64,000 nucleotides of DNA from Mesorhizobium sp. YM1C-6-2 (GTDB taxonomy: Bacteria; Pseudomonadota; Alphaproteobacteria; Rhizobiales; Rhizobiaceae). The notes under the pieces are model-generated. The model saw only the letters and a program-made list of their open reading frames with translations, made no database searches and was not told the DNA's origin. The stretch is from the NCBI RefSeq assembly GCF_003666685.1, contig NZ_RCIZ01000003.1, forward strand, positions 372,001 through 436,000, written 5' to 3'. A program made the position numbers and the translations under genes. This document shows positions 16,996-25,318 of the stretch, piece after piece (the first letter of the stretch is position 1; each line of letters opens with the position of its first letter).

Positions 16996-18453
16996 TTACC
17001 TCACCGCGGCGAGAAGAGCGGCGAGCATTTCGTCTACGGCACGGAGCAGCCGCGCGGAAGCTTCGTAGGAATGTTCGAGGTCGAGCAGCAGCGACATTTC
17101 CATGTCGACGTTGACGCCGGTCTCGTTTGAAAGCGCCTCGGCGGTGCGCACGGCGAGCGCCTCCTTGGCATCGGCGGCGTTCGAGGCCTCCTTGCGCATG
17201 CCGTCGAACCAGCCGATCGAGGCGGTGGAATAATCGCTGAGGCTGGCGGAAGAAACGATGCCTGCGCCGGGGTCGAAGGCGATCGGCGCGTTCATGCGGT
17301 CGCCAAAGGAGATCAGCAGGCCGGAATATGACGCGTTGTTGCCGGTGTTGTGGACATAGCCGGCGCCGTTGGCGCCGCCATCGCGCAGCAGTTCGGGATT
17401 GCCGCCCTGGGCCGAATCGATCGCGGGGTTGAGCTTGATCTGGCCGGCGAGGCCGGTGACCAGCGTGCCGGCGGCGGGAACCGCCGGCGCACCGAGCCAG
17501 GTGAAGAGGCCGGCGGCGGCCGGAAGGGCATTGGTGGGCGAGGTTTCGGCGAAGGCGGTGATCAGCCCGCGCGCGATCTCGTCGAGCTGGCCCTGCATGG
17601 TGACGGTGACGCCGTCACGCAACTGGATCATGCCCGCGATGCGGCCGGATGCGCTGGTGTTGCCGCCGGACGCGAGATCGATCGGAACGCCGTCGACGAA
17701 GACCTTTCCGCCCGACGTGCCGGGGGAGTAGACGCCGGTCGGCGTGAAACTGACCTTGCGCGGCACCGTCTCGAAAAGCGTCGAGCCGTCCTTGGTCAGC
17801 ACGACCATGTCGTTGTCGCTGCGGGTATAGGTGGAGATCGGCACGTATTCGGCGATCTTCTTCAGCGTCGCGTCGCGCTGGTCGAGCGCGTCGGAGATGT
17901 CGCGGCCGGCACGCGTGCCGGAGATGACCGCGTTGTTGGCCTTCTCCAGATCGGCGAGCAGGTTGTTCAGCTCTCCGACGGCGGTCGAAATCTCCTGGTC
18001 GGCGACGGCGCGGAAAGACTGGATCGCGCTGGTGCCGTCGTTCAGCGTGCGCACCACCTGGCGCGCGGCGTCGAGCGTGTTCTCGGCGAGATTGCGATTG
18101 GACGGCGAGGCCGAATAGAGCTGCAGCGCCTCCTGCAGCTTGCCGAGCGCGGTGGCCGGCGAGGTGGCGTTCTCGATGCCGTTGATCGAAAGGTTCAGCC
18201 GCTCCATGCCGTTGAAGAGCGTGCTCTGCCCGTTGAAGGCGGAGAGCGCCGTCAAGTTCTGGCGGAAGAGCTGCTCGTTGGCGGCGCGCTGGATCTCGAT
18301 GGCGCGCGCGCCAGGCGTGTTGGTGAGGACGGCGGAGCGCCGGCTGTAGTCCGGGTTGTTAGCTTCCAGGACGTTGCGGGAAACGATGCTGGTCTGCCGG
18401 GCAGTGTTCCTGATCGACGATTGCGCGATGCTGAGGGCAGATGACAGCGACAT
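16996..18453 (-). CDS. flgK: Flagellar hook-associated protein FlgK
   Basis: FlgK (HAP1) is the first junction protein between hook and filament. The 485-residue sequence has the axial N-terminus SIAQSSIRNTARQTSIVSRN with NPDYSRR at about residues 33-39, a long helical region to 200 and a variable middle. The conserved C-terminus is NVDMEMSLLLDLEHSYEASA followed by RLLRAVDEM. The ATG at 18453 fits the family start. It lies 37 bp downstream of flgE in the same run. Confidence 0.96.
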   Translation of the reverse strand: MSLSSALSIAQSSIRNTARQTSIVSRNVLEANNPDYSRRSAVLTNTPGARAIEIQRAANEQLFRQNLTALSAFNGQSTLFNGMERLNLSINGIENATSPATALGKLQEALQLYSASPSNRNLAENTLDAARQVVRTLNDGTSAIQSFRAVADQEISTAVGELNNLLADLEKANNAVISGTRAGRDISDALDQRDATLKKIAEYVPISTYTRSDNDMVVLTKDGSTLFETVPRKVSFTPTGVYSPGTSGGKVFVDGVPIDLASGGNTSASGRIAGMIQLRDGVTVTMQGQLDEIARGLITAFAETSPTNALPAAAGLFTWLGAPAVPAAGTLVTGLAGQIKLNPAIDSAQGGNPELLRDGGANGAGYVHNTGNNASYSGLLISFGDRMNAPIAFDPGAGIVSSASLSDYSTASIGWFDGMRKEASNAADAKEALAVRTAEALSNETGVNVDMEMSLLLDLEHSYEASARLLRAVDEMLAALLAAVR

Positions 18454-18490
18454 GCTAGCTTTCAGAAGCCTTTAGGTTCCGTAACCCTGG

Positions 18491-19750
18491 CTACCTCTTG
18501 AGGTTGACGAGGATGTCCATCAGGTCGGCGCCGGTCTGGAACACCTTTGAGTTGGCGGTGTAGCTGCGCTGCGACTCGATCATGTTGGTGAGTTCCTCGG
18601 CGATATCGACGTTGGAGTTCTCCAGCGCGCCCGAGATCATGGCGCCGAGCCCTCCCGAACCGGGGAACCCCATCTGCAGATCGCCGGAGTCGGCGCTCGG
18701 CGTGTAGACGTTGCCGGGAAGCGAGTTCAGCCTGTCGGGGCTCTGAACATTGGCGAGCGGGATGCGATAGAGCTCGCGGAAGGAGCCGTTCTCGTACTGC
18801 GCGTACATGGTGCCGTCGGAGCCGATCTCGATGCTCTCGATGCCGGATGGCGCGTTGCCGTTAGCCTCGACCCTGAGCTCGGTATATTCCATGCCGAGCT
18901 GCGTCAGGCCCGAGATATCAAGATTGAAGGTGCCGCCATTGGGCACCGCGACGTTGACGCCGCCGGTCGGCGCGGTGAGCTTGCCGGTGGTGGCGTCGAA
19001 GGTCAGGCTGGCGGTGGTGAGCAGCGAGCCGGGCGCATAGGGGAAGGGTGCGCCGGGAGCCGCGCCCGCCTGATTGAAGACCGCGACCTCCCAGGTGTTC
19101 GGACCGGTCTTGGTGTAGTGGATGTCGAGCATCACCTCGGAGCCGAGATTGTCGTAGACGACGAGCGAGGTCTTCTGCGTGGGGGTAGCATTGGCGGCGT
19201 TCTGCGACGGGCGCTGCGCCAGCGGCACATCGTCGGCGCCGACCGGCAGGTTGGCGACGAAGAGGCCCTGTGTGGAAGGAACCGCGAGCAACTGGTTCTG
19301 CGCGATCGAGACCCGCTCGAGGCCGCCGAAACCGTTCGCCGTGGCGGCGGGCGGACCAGCGGCGAAGCTGTAGCCCATCAGGTAGAAGCCTGCGGCGTTG
19401 ACCAGATTGCCCTGGCCGTCGGGGACGAAGGAGCCGGCGCGGGTGAGATAAGGGGTGCCGCTCGAATTCTGCACGACGAAGAAGCCGTCGCCGTTGATCG
19501 CGAGGTCGCTGCCGGAGCTGGTGTATCTGAGATCGCCCTGCTGCGAGATCGACGTGCGGATCGTGGTGGTGACGCCACCGGACGTGTAGTTGCCGGAGGT
19601 CGAGGGGATGATGAGCGAAGAGAACTCGGTGGAAGAGCGCTTGTAGCCGGTGGTTCCGGAATTGGCGATGTTGTCGGCGACGGTAGACAGGCGATTGGCC
19701 TGCGCGTTCATGCCGGACACGCCGGTCCGCATCATTCCATAAAGACTCAT
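18491..19750 (-). CDS. flgE: Flagellar hook protein FlgE
   Basis: FlgE is the subunit that polymerises into the hook. The 419-residue protein begins MSLYGMMRTGVSGMNAQANR, has the rod/hook signature NIANSGTTGYKRS at about residues 27-40, the FlgE/F/G core GDLRYTSSGSDLAINGDGFF near 72, and the conserved C-terminus SNVDIAEELTNMIESQRSYT. Export depends on the disordered N-terminus. It is the first gene of the hook operon. A conserved 20-bp element (19791-19810) lies 41 bp upstream. Confidence 0.97.
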   Translation of the reverse strand: MSLYGMMRTGVSGMNAQANRLSTVADNIANSGTTGYKRSSTEFSSLIIPSTSGNYTSGGVTTTIRTSISQQGDLRYTSSGSDLAINGDGFFVVQNSSGTPYLTRAGSFVPDGQGNLVNAAGFYLMGYSFAAGPPAATANGFGGLERVSIAQNQLLAVPSTQGLFVANLPVGADDVPLAQRPSQNAANATPTQKTSLVVYDNLGSEVMLDIHYTKTGPNTWEVAVFNQAGAAPGAPFPYAPGSLLTTASLTFDATTGKLTAPTGGVNVAVPNGGTFNLDISGLTQLGMEYTELRVEANGNAPSGIESIEIGSDGTMYAQYENGSFRELYRIPLANVQSPDRLNSLPGNVYTPSADSGDLQMGFPGSGGLGAMISGALENSNVDIAEELTNMIESQRSYTANSKVFQTGADLMDILVNLKR

Positions 19751-19790
19751 CGTGGCTTCTCCCCACCTTCACTTCACCAGGGGGACACAT

Positions 19791-19810
19791 TAGGTCACTG
19801 GACTTGCGCG
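19791..19810 (-). promoter_or_regulatory. Conserved flagellar promoter element before flgE
   Basis: The plus-strand sequence TAGG-N8-CTTGCGCG occurs here 41 bp before the flgE start. Identical elements precede flgB (37460) and the DUF1217 gene (42114). In gene orientation it is CGCGCAAG-N8-CCTA; the CCTA end would overlap a -10 region. It is a candidate site for Rem or VisN/VisR. The identity of the binder is not shown. Confidence 0.55.
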
Positions 19811-19940
19811 AAACTGGCGCTGCGACAGGCGGCCGACCTGGCCATCGGCGCAGCGACGACGAAGCCGCCTACGCCGCCCCGGTCACTCCCCTGGGCTTTG
19901 GATTCATCCGAAAACCGCCGGGTACTTTTCGATGCGCTGG

Positions 19941-20609
19941 CTAGCCGACGAGCCGGTAGCCGAGGAACCGCTTGGAATCGATCGGGTCGAAGCCAAGCTT
20001 TTCGCGCAGCTTCTTGCGCAACTTGGAGATGTGGCTTTCGACCACGTTCTCCTCGACCTCTTCATCGAAGATGCCGTAGATCGCGTTGAAGACCTGGGAC
20101 TTGGTGACGCGGCGGCCGCGATTGGCCGCAAGATATTCAAGGATGCGGCGTTCGCGGCGCGGCAGTGGCAGCGGCTCGCCGTCGATCTCGGGCTCACGCC
20201 CGTCCATGAAGATGCGCATGGCGCCGATGTCGGTGTATTGCTGCTCCTCCTGCACGCGACGGCGGATCGCCGTGATGCGCGCCAGGATCTCGCGGATGTG
20301 GACCGGCTTGCGAATGACGTCGTCGACGCCGGACTCGAAGAGCATCAGCGTGTTCTCGAGCGAATGATGATCGCTGAGCGCGATGACCGGCGCGCCGGTT
20401 CGATCACGGATCTTCTTGGGCGACACCGCCGCCTTGTCGCAGTCGCCGATCAGGAACGCCCGGACCGACTTCAGGTCCTCGTCCGCCGCGCTCGAAACCC
20501 ACTCGCCGAATGCGTTGGAACCGAACGATGCGGTCGCCACGCCCTCACGGTCAAAAAGTGAATTATATCCCTCTTGTACGAGCTCTCGCTCGTCTACGAT
20601 CACTATCAT
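19941..20609 (-). CDS. ftcR: Flagellar transcriptional regulator Rem/FtcR
   Basis: Rem (FtcR in Brucella) is the OmpR-type regulator of rhizobial flagellar genes; in Sinorhizobium it is switched on by VisN/VisR and activates structural operons. The 222-residue protein has a receiver-like domain (residues 1-110) and a winged-helix C-terminus ([20 protein letters not shown] near 150, then [15 protein letters not shown] near 195). The receiver keeps the acidic start (VIVDERELV), but the phospho-acceptor Asp region is altered ([10 protein letters not shown]), so phosphorylation is doubtful. It stands as a single gene with its own upstream element. Confidence 0.95.
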   Translation of the reverse strand: MIVIVDERELVQEGYNSLFDREGVATASFGSNAFGEWVSSAADEDLKSVRAFLIGDCDKAAVSPKKIRDRTGAPVIALSDHHSLENTLMLFESGVDDVIRKPVHIREILARITAIRRRVQEEQQYTDIGAMRIFMDGREPEIDGEPLPLPRRERRILEYLAANRGRRVTKSQVFNAIYGIFDEEVEENVVESHISKLRKKLREKLGFDPIDSKRFLGYRLVG

Positions 20610-20676
20610 CGGCCCGCCCTCCGAATCAGGTTTTTTCTCTGACGGGAAAGGCGTACCGTTTGTCGGGAATCCTGCC

Positions 20677-20696
20677 TAACCCACAATTCTTGTGCC
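20677..20696 (-). promoter_or_regulatory. Degenerate copy of the flagellar element before rem
   Basis: TAAC-N8-CTTGTGCC, 68 bp before the rem start, matches TAGG-N8-CTTGCGCG in spacing and in 8 of 12 fixed bases. If real it would place rem under the same regulator as its targets, or under VisN/VisR. The match is weak and could be chance. Confidence 0.3.
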
Positions 20697-20854
20697 CCTT
20701 TTTTGAGGGGTCAAAAAATCACGGGTCGGATGGCTGCCGGAGATGCCCGTCGTGCCTGGGGTGAGCAGCTAACTGGAGGGGCGGCTGGAATCCCGAACGT
20801 CTTCAGGTTGCAGGATGGAACAACGGGGATCGGACTGCCGCCCGGAGCAGCAGG

Positions 20855-22207
20855 TCAGATATAGAGGCCGTTGCCCTGCTGCTCGCGCGGCGCTGCGGGA
20901 CCGTGCCACCCGCTGCGGCCTGAATTCCCGTCTTCTCCGGGCTGCCGGCCTCCCGATCCGCCATTGCCGTCACCGGTTGCGCCGAAGCCGGACTGTTCGG
21001 GTGCGCGGCCCTGTCCGGACGGCATCGATGCGCCGTTGTCCGGACGCCCGGCCGACGTCGTTGCAAGCGTCGGTTGCAGGACGGTGACGCGATCGACGTC
21101 GTAGCCGAGGTCGCGCAGCGACTTCACGATGGCGTCGCCGTCGCTCGACAGATGGCGGTAGGCGTCGTGAGTCTCGACCTGCAATTCGATCGACAGCTGC
21201 TCTCCTGCAAAACGCAGCGTGGCCGTCACCATGCCGAGCTCGGCGGGATGCAACTGGATCTTGAGCGAGCGAGCCGAAGCATGCGTCGCGGAAGCGTGAA
21301 TCGCATCGAGCGCAGACGTCTTCCTGGCCGGTTCGAGGAGGTCGCTCGTCGCAATGGATTCGACCAGGACGAAAGCGGTCGAGGGCGGCGGTGCCGGGAT
21401 CGACTGTTGCGCGACGATGGTGATGCGCGGGGCCGCTTTCGCGGGCTCGGCGGGGGGCTCCGACAAGGCGTCCTTCGCGCGTGTCCGGGCAGTGGGGGTT
21501 TGTTCCGCGGAGGCAGCTGCGGGACCAGCAGCCGGTTCGTAACGGACGGGTGCGGACGGCTCGCCGCGCGCCATGGACATGAAGACAGGCGCGGCGGAGT
21601 CCTGCTTCCGAACGGGCTCGGCGGGGACGGGTGGAGCGGCCCTGGTCTTCTCCGAAGCGGTCCAGTCGAGCAGCGCTGGCGTTTCCTCGCGTGCGGGGGC
21701 CGCATCGGGCAGGGGATCTGTTTCGGCTTGGCCCGTCACCATTGCCGAAGTGGGTGAGGCAGCGGGGATTGGCGGAAAGGCCGAGATCGCGGCGGGCTGC
21801 GTGGTCTCGGCCGCCTGGCGCGCCGCTGGTGGTCCGTCCAACTCGTCGCTTTCCTGACGGTGCTCGCCAGCCTTTCCTGCATGATGCTTGCCCACGGCAT
21901 CGTCGTCAGCCGTCTTTTTCAAGCCGGGGTCTTTCGGCGAGGTTACGGTCTCCGGTTCCGCGGCGACCTCCTGCGAACGACCGGTTGCGGTCTCGAGTTT
22001 TTCCGCCAGCCGCTGCCATAGAGATTTTGCCTCGATGTCATGGAGGTCGGTCCTGGCGTTGCCCGAGTTGGGCTGCTTCGAAAGCTTACCGATGCCGAGC
22101 GCCTCGGCGAAATCCGCTTGGGGCATGCGGTTGCGGACGGGCTTGCCTTCGGCGCCGGTCTTCGGCGCCAGAACCGGCGGCAAGGACTGTTTCACTCCAC
22201 TCGTCAT
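20855..22207 (-). CDS. fliK: Flagellar hook-length control protein FliK (rhizobial MotD)
   Basis: FliK measures hook length and switches export from hook to filament; in Sinorhizobium the gene once called motD was shown to be this protein. The 450-residue sequence has a long Pro/Ala/Glu-rich disordered region (1-330) and the FliK C-terminal domain at about 335-405: LKIQLHPAELGMVTATLRF, SIELQVETHDAYRHLSSD and LRDLGYDVDRVTVLQ. A Gly/Gln-rich tail follows. Its start overlaps the motC stop (ATGA). It is the last gene of the fliF-fliH-motB-motC-fliK run. Confidence 0.93.
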   Translation of the reverse strand: MTSGVKQSLPPVLAPKTGAEGKPVRNRMPQADFAEALGIGKLSKQPNSGNARTDLHDIEAKSLWQRLAEKLETATGRSQEVAAEPETVTSPKDPGLKKTADDDAVGKHHAGKAGEHRQESDELDGPPAARQAAETTQPAAISAFPPIPAASPTSAMVTGQAETDPLPDAAPAREETPALLDWTASEKTRAAPPVPAEPVRKQDSAAPVFMSMARGEPSAPVRYEPAAGPAAASAEQTPTARTRAKDALSEPPAEPAKAAPRITIVAQQSIPAPPPSTAFVLVESIATSDLLEPARKTSALDAIHASATHASARSLKIQLHPAELGMVTATLRFAGEQLSIELQVETHDAYRHLSSDGDAIVKSLRDLGYDVDRVTVLQPTLATTSAGRPDNGASMPSGQGRAPEQSGFGATGDGNGGSGGRQPGEDGNSGRSGWHGPAAPREQQGNGLYI

Positions 22208-23490
22208 TCCGGCCTGCCTTTCAGCAATCTGTCTATGTCAGCGAGTTTTGCCCGCGTATCGGCAACCATCGCCTCGGCCCGATCCACGGTCGTGTCGACG
22301 CTTTTGCCTGCATCGCGGCGCGCTGGGGCGGCAACCGGCACGGCTTGCGCCTGGGCGGGCTGCGCCGCGTCGTGTCCGGAGGTCCCAATGCGCGCTGCCG
22401 TGGCAACCGGTTCCGGCGCGACGGAACGAACCGCAGGCGCGGGCTCGGGCTTTTCTTGCGGGAGCGTCGACCCGGCCGGTGCGACACTCATTTCCCTAGC
22501 GACGGCGCTCGCGGCATCGAGAAGCTGGCGGTCGCTTTCCGACAGCCGGCTGCGGTCTATCTGGGAAAGCCGGTGCAGCACGTCCTCGACCGAGCCCGAT
22601 GTCATCGACGACAGGCTGGAATAGAGTTTGGCGCGTGGATCGTCCTCGACGCTTTCGGCACGTGTGGCGGCGAAAGCCGCGAAATCGATCAGCCCGTCGA
22701 TGGCGGCGCGTCGCGCGATGCGAAGGTAGATGACCTTCTCCTGCTCGGGTTCCATCAGGGCGGCGATGTCGGTCACGGCCTGGCGGTCGACGGTGGCGTT
22801 GAGCGCGACGACGCCGGCGACGAAGGCGTCGGCGAACTGGCTGGCATAGGGCGAGCGCAGATAGGCGCGGACATATTGCTCCGACAGCCGCAGGAAACGT
22901 TCGGCGTCGCCGAGCTTGGCCGCGACAGCGACCGAACGACGGAGCGCGGCCTCCTCGACAAGCGTGCCAGGAGCGAGAAGCCGAGCGCGGTCGAGCAGCG
23001 CCAGCGCCTGCGCGGGTTCGGTCTCGGTAAGGATGGAGCCCTTCACCAGGGCAAGGTACATGGCGATGTCTGCCGAGTAGGCCATCGGATCGACGGTGGC
23101 GAAAGCGTCGATTGCCTGCTTGGGCTTGCCGTTGACGTAGAAGAGGATGCTCTCGCCGAGCTTGCGGCTCGGATCGTCCCGACCGAGGCGGGCGAGCGCT
23201 GCCTCGACCGTGACCGGATTACCGCCGCTCATCGCATAGACCAGAAGCGCGCGCCGGTTGAGCTCGTTCTCGAAGCGCGATCCCTCCCTGGTCGCGAAGC
23301 GCGCGTCGATCATTTCAAGGAGCCTGCGCTGCATCGGCTGTGAGGCGTGGTCGCCGCCTGCGAGACGGTCCTGCACCCGCTCGAGCGAACGCACGATCTG
23401 GTAGGGCTGGAGGCCCACAGGCACGTCGTCGGCGACGGCGGGAAACGCCGCGCCGATCACCAGCAAGCCTGCGAGGCCGGACCTGATCAT
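22204..23490 (-). CDS. motC: Motility protein MotC
   Basis: MotC is a periplasmic rhizobial protein needed for motor rotation; it is stabilised by MotE and acts with MotB. The 428-residue protein has a signal peptide (residues 1-20, GLAGLLVIGAAFPAVADD), a long alpha-helical repeat region (QPYQIVRSLERVQDRLAGGD and YVNGKPKQAIDAFATVDP, TPR-like) and a Pro/Ala-rich tail from about 320. The gene starts within the end of motB (overlap) and ends within the start of fliK. The long helical part may contact the peptidoglycan-side of the stator. Confidence 0.93.
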   Translation of the reverse strand: MIRSGLAGLLVIGAAFPAVADDVPVGLQPYQIVRSLERVQDRLAGGDHASQPMQRRLLEMIDARFATREGSRFENELNRRALLVYAMSGGNPVTVEAALARLGRDDPSRKLGESILFYVNGKPKQAIDAFATVDPMAYSADIAMYLALVKGSILTETEPAQALALLDRARLLAPGTLVEEAALRRSVAVAAKLGDAERFLRLSEQYVRAYLRSPYASQFADAFVAGVVALNATVDRQAVTDIAALMEPEQEKVIYLRIARRAAIDGLIDFAAFAATRAESVEDDPRAKLYSSLSSMTSGSVEDVLHRLSQIDRSRLSESDRQLLDAASAVAREMSVAPAGSTLPQEKPEPAPAVRSVAPEPVATAARIGTSGHDAAQPAQAQAVPVAAPARRDAGKSVDTTVDRAEAMVADTRAKLADIDRLLKGRPE

Positions 23491-24701
23491 CCGCCGACGT
23501 CCAGCAGAATCTCGATGCGCCGGTTGGAGGCGGCGAGCGGATCGGCCTTGTCCTTGAGGCTGCGCGCCGCATGGCCGGCGACGGTGGTGATGCGGTTCTC
23601 GTCGAGGCCGCCGCGCACCAGCATGTAGTAGGCCGAGTGGGCGCGCGCGGTGGAGAGACGCCAGTTGTCATAGGTCTCGTTGCGGAACGGGCGCGCGTCG
23701 GTATGGCCGTCGATGGTGAGCGTGCCCTTCTGCCCGGCGAGGATCCTGCCGATCTTCTCCATGGCGAGGACGAGTTCGCGGCGCGGCACGGCGGAGCCGA
23801 CCTCGAACATGCCGAAGTCGAACTGATCGGTGACGGAGATGGTGACGCCGTTTTCGCCGGCGACCACGGTCAGGCCTTCGGCGAGCTTGCTGTCCGGCCC
23901 GAGCGACTGCGCGAGTTGCTTGCGGATGGCGTCAGCGGCCTCGATGGCAGCCGGATCTGGTTTGCCCTGGACTGGCTCGGCCTTAGCCGTTTCCGCCGGC
24001 GCGGCCTTGGCGAGCGGCTCCAGCGGCGCACTATCGGCGGGGGCCTCGGCGTTCGGCGCGCTTCGTTTTTCGGGGTTTGCCGGCAGACCGGTTCCGGAAG
24101 GCTTTTCGCCTTCAGCCGTCTCGCCTCGGCTCACCACCTGCTGAGTCCAGAAATCGGGCGCGAAGGGATCGCGATAGGCTTCGCCGCCCTGCGCGCCGGT
24201 CGACGGCCCGGAAACCTGCGCGCCGCCGTCGCCTTGCGTGCTGACATTCTGCAGCATGCCGGTTTCCTCTGCGATCTCGGCAAGCACGGCATAGGGATTG
24301 GAGAAGAGATACTTGTCCGAATGGAGCCGGCTGCTGTCGTCAACGGTCTGCTCGGAGGTTTCCTTCGCCTCGCCGGCGCCCGCGCCTGCAGCGCTGGCCT
24401 GGTCGGCCTGCTCGACCGAGCGGCCAGCTGAATTCGGATTCTCGCCGAGGTCGCCCAAGCCCTTCTTCGACGAGTTGCGGTCGATCAGCTTGACGGGATT
24501 GAAATAGCTGGCGACCGCGGCCTTGGTCTGCTCGTTGGCGGCGTTGATGAGCCACATGACCAGGAAGAAGCACATCATGGCCGTCATGAAGTCGGCGAAG
24601 GCGATCTTCCAGACGCCGCCATGGTGACCCTCGTCGTGGTCGTGGTTGCGGCGGACGATGATGATCTCCTGCCGCGGCTCTTCGCCTGCCGATACATTCA
24701 T
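23487..24701 (-). CDS. motB: Flagellar stator protein MotB
   Basis: MotB anchors the proton-driven stator to peptidoglycan. From the ATG at 24701 (overlapping the fliH stop as ATGA) the 404-residue protein has a cytosolic tail, a single transmembrane helix (about 36-54, MTAMMCFFLVMWLINAAN) with the proton-carrying Asp in KIAFADFMT (Asp37), a long linker, and an OmpA-like domain (GTLTIDGHTDARPF near 320 and NWRLSTARAHSAYYML near 337). An upstream ATG at 24731 is less likely. The plug and linker regions are long, as in rhizobia. MotA is encoded 18 kb away in a separate operon. Confidence 0.95.
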   Translation of the reverse strand: MNVSAGEEPRQEIIIVRRNHDHDEGHHGGVWKIAFADFMTAMMCFFLVMWLINAANEQTKAAVASYFNPVKLIDRNSSKKGLGDLGENPNSAGRSVEQADQASAAGAGAGEAKETSEQTVDDSSRLHSDKYLFSNPYAVLAEIAEETGMLQNVSTQGDGGAQVSGPSTGAQGGEAYRDPFAPDFWTQQVVSRGETAEGEKPSGTGLPANPEKRSAPNAEAPADSAPLEPLAKAAPAETAKAEPVQGKPDPAAIEAADAIRKQLAQSLGPDSKLAEGLTVVAGENGVTISVTDQFDFGMFEVGSAVPRRELVLAMEKIGRILAGQKGTLTIDGHTDARPFRNETYDNWRLSTARAHSAYYMLVRGGLDENRITTVAGHAARSLKDKADPLAASNRRIEILLDVGG

Positions 24702-25318
24702 TCGAGGATTTCCGAGAGGACCGCCGACCATTCGGACAGGCGCGTTTCGAACAGATTGCCGTCGATGCTGACGGAGAGGTCGAAGCCGGGCGCCTCGACG
24801 TAGCCGAAATTGCCGGCCTGGTCGCCGAGCGCTTTCCGCAGCGCCTCGTAGAGCGACTGCGGCCCGCGTATGTCGATGCGGAAGCTCTCGCGTTCCTCGA
24901 CGGCAGCGCGGATCGAGCGCGCGAGACTTTCCATCGAGCGTTTCTGCAACTCCTCACTGAGGAAGGAGCCGAGGATGCGGGCGGCGGCGGTGGCAGCCTG
25001 ATGGCCGATGCGGTCCTCCATCTCGCCGAGACGGAGCGCGATGGTCTCGCCTGCGGTCTCGCCGATGGCGCGGAAAATCTCGTCGACCTGGGCGGCGTGC
25101 TCCTGGCGCAGTGCATCGAGTTCCGCGGCGTGAGCGAGCGCCAGGCGTTCCTCCATCGCCGCCTCCGCCCTGGCTACCTCGGCGCGGACGATCTCCTCGA
25201 CGCTCGGCTGCGGCGGCGCCGACGGTTCAACATAAGCCTGCGCCGAAAAAGCGGCCGCGGCCGCAGGAGGCCGCGGCCCGAAATCCTTGAGGACGTCGAA
25301 TAGTGCGGGCGCCGTCAC
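24698..25318 (-). CDS. fliH: FliH-like flagellar export protein
   Basis: This 206-residue protein is FliH-like: an N-terminal Pro/Ala-rich part, a long coiled coil (EIVRAEVARAEAAMEERLAL to EEHAAQVDEI) and a C-terminal globular part. FliH binds the export ATPase FliI and controls it. Sequence identity to enterobacterial FliH is not evident, so the call rests on position between fliF and motB, coiled-coil design and size. I choose the GTG at 25318, which overlaps the fliF stop (GTGA) and has GGAGGA seven bases upstream; the ATG at 25342 lies inside fliF. Confidence 0.8.
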   Translation of the reverse strand: MTAPALFDVLKDFGPRPPAAAAAFSAQAYVEPSAPPQPSVEEIVRAEVARAEAAMEERLALAHAAELDALRQEHAAQVDEIFRAIGETAGETIALRLGEMEDRIGHQAATAAARILGSFLSEELQKRSMESLARSIRAAVEERESFRIDIRGPQSLYEALRKALGDQAGNFGYVEAPGFDLSVSIDGNLFETRLSEWSAVLSEILE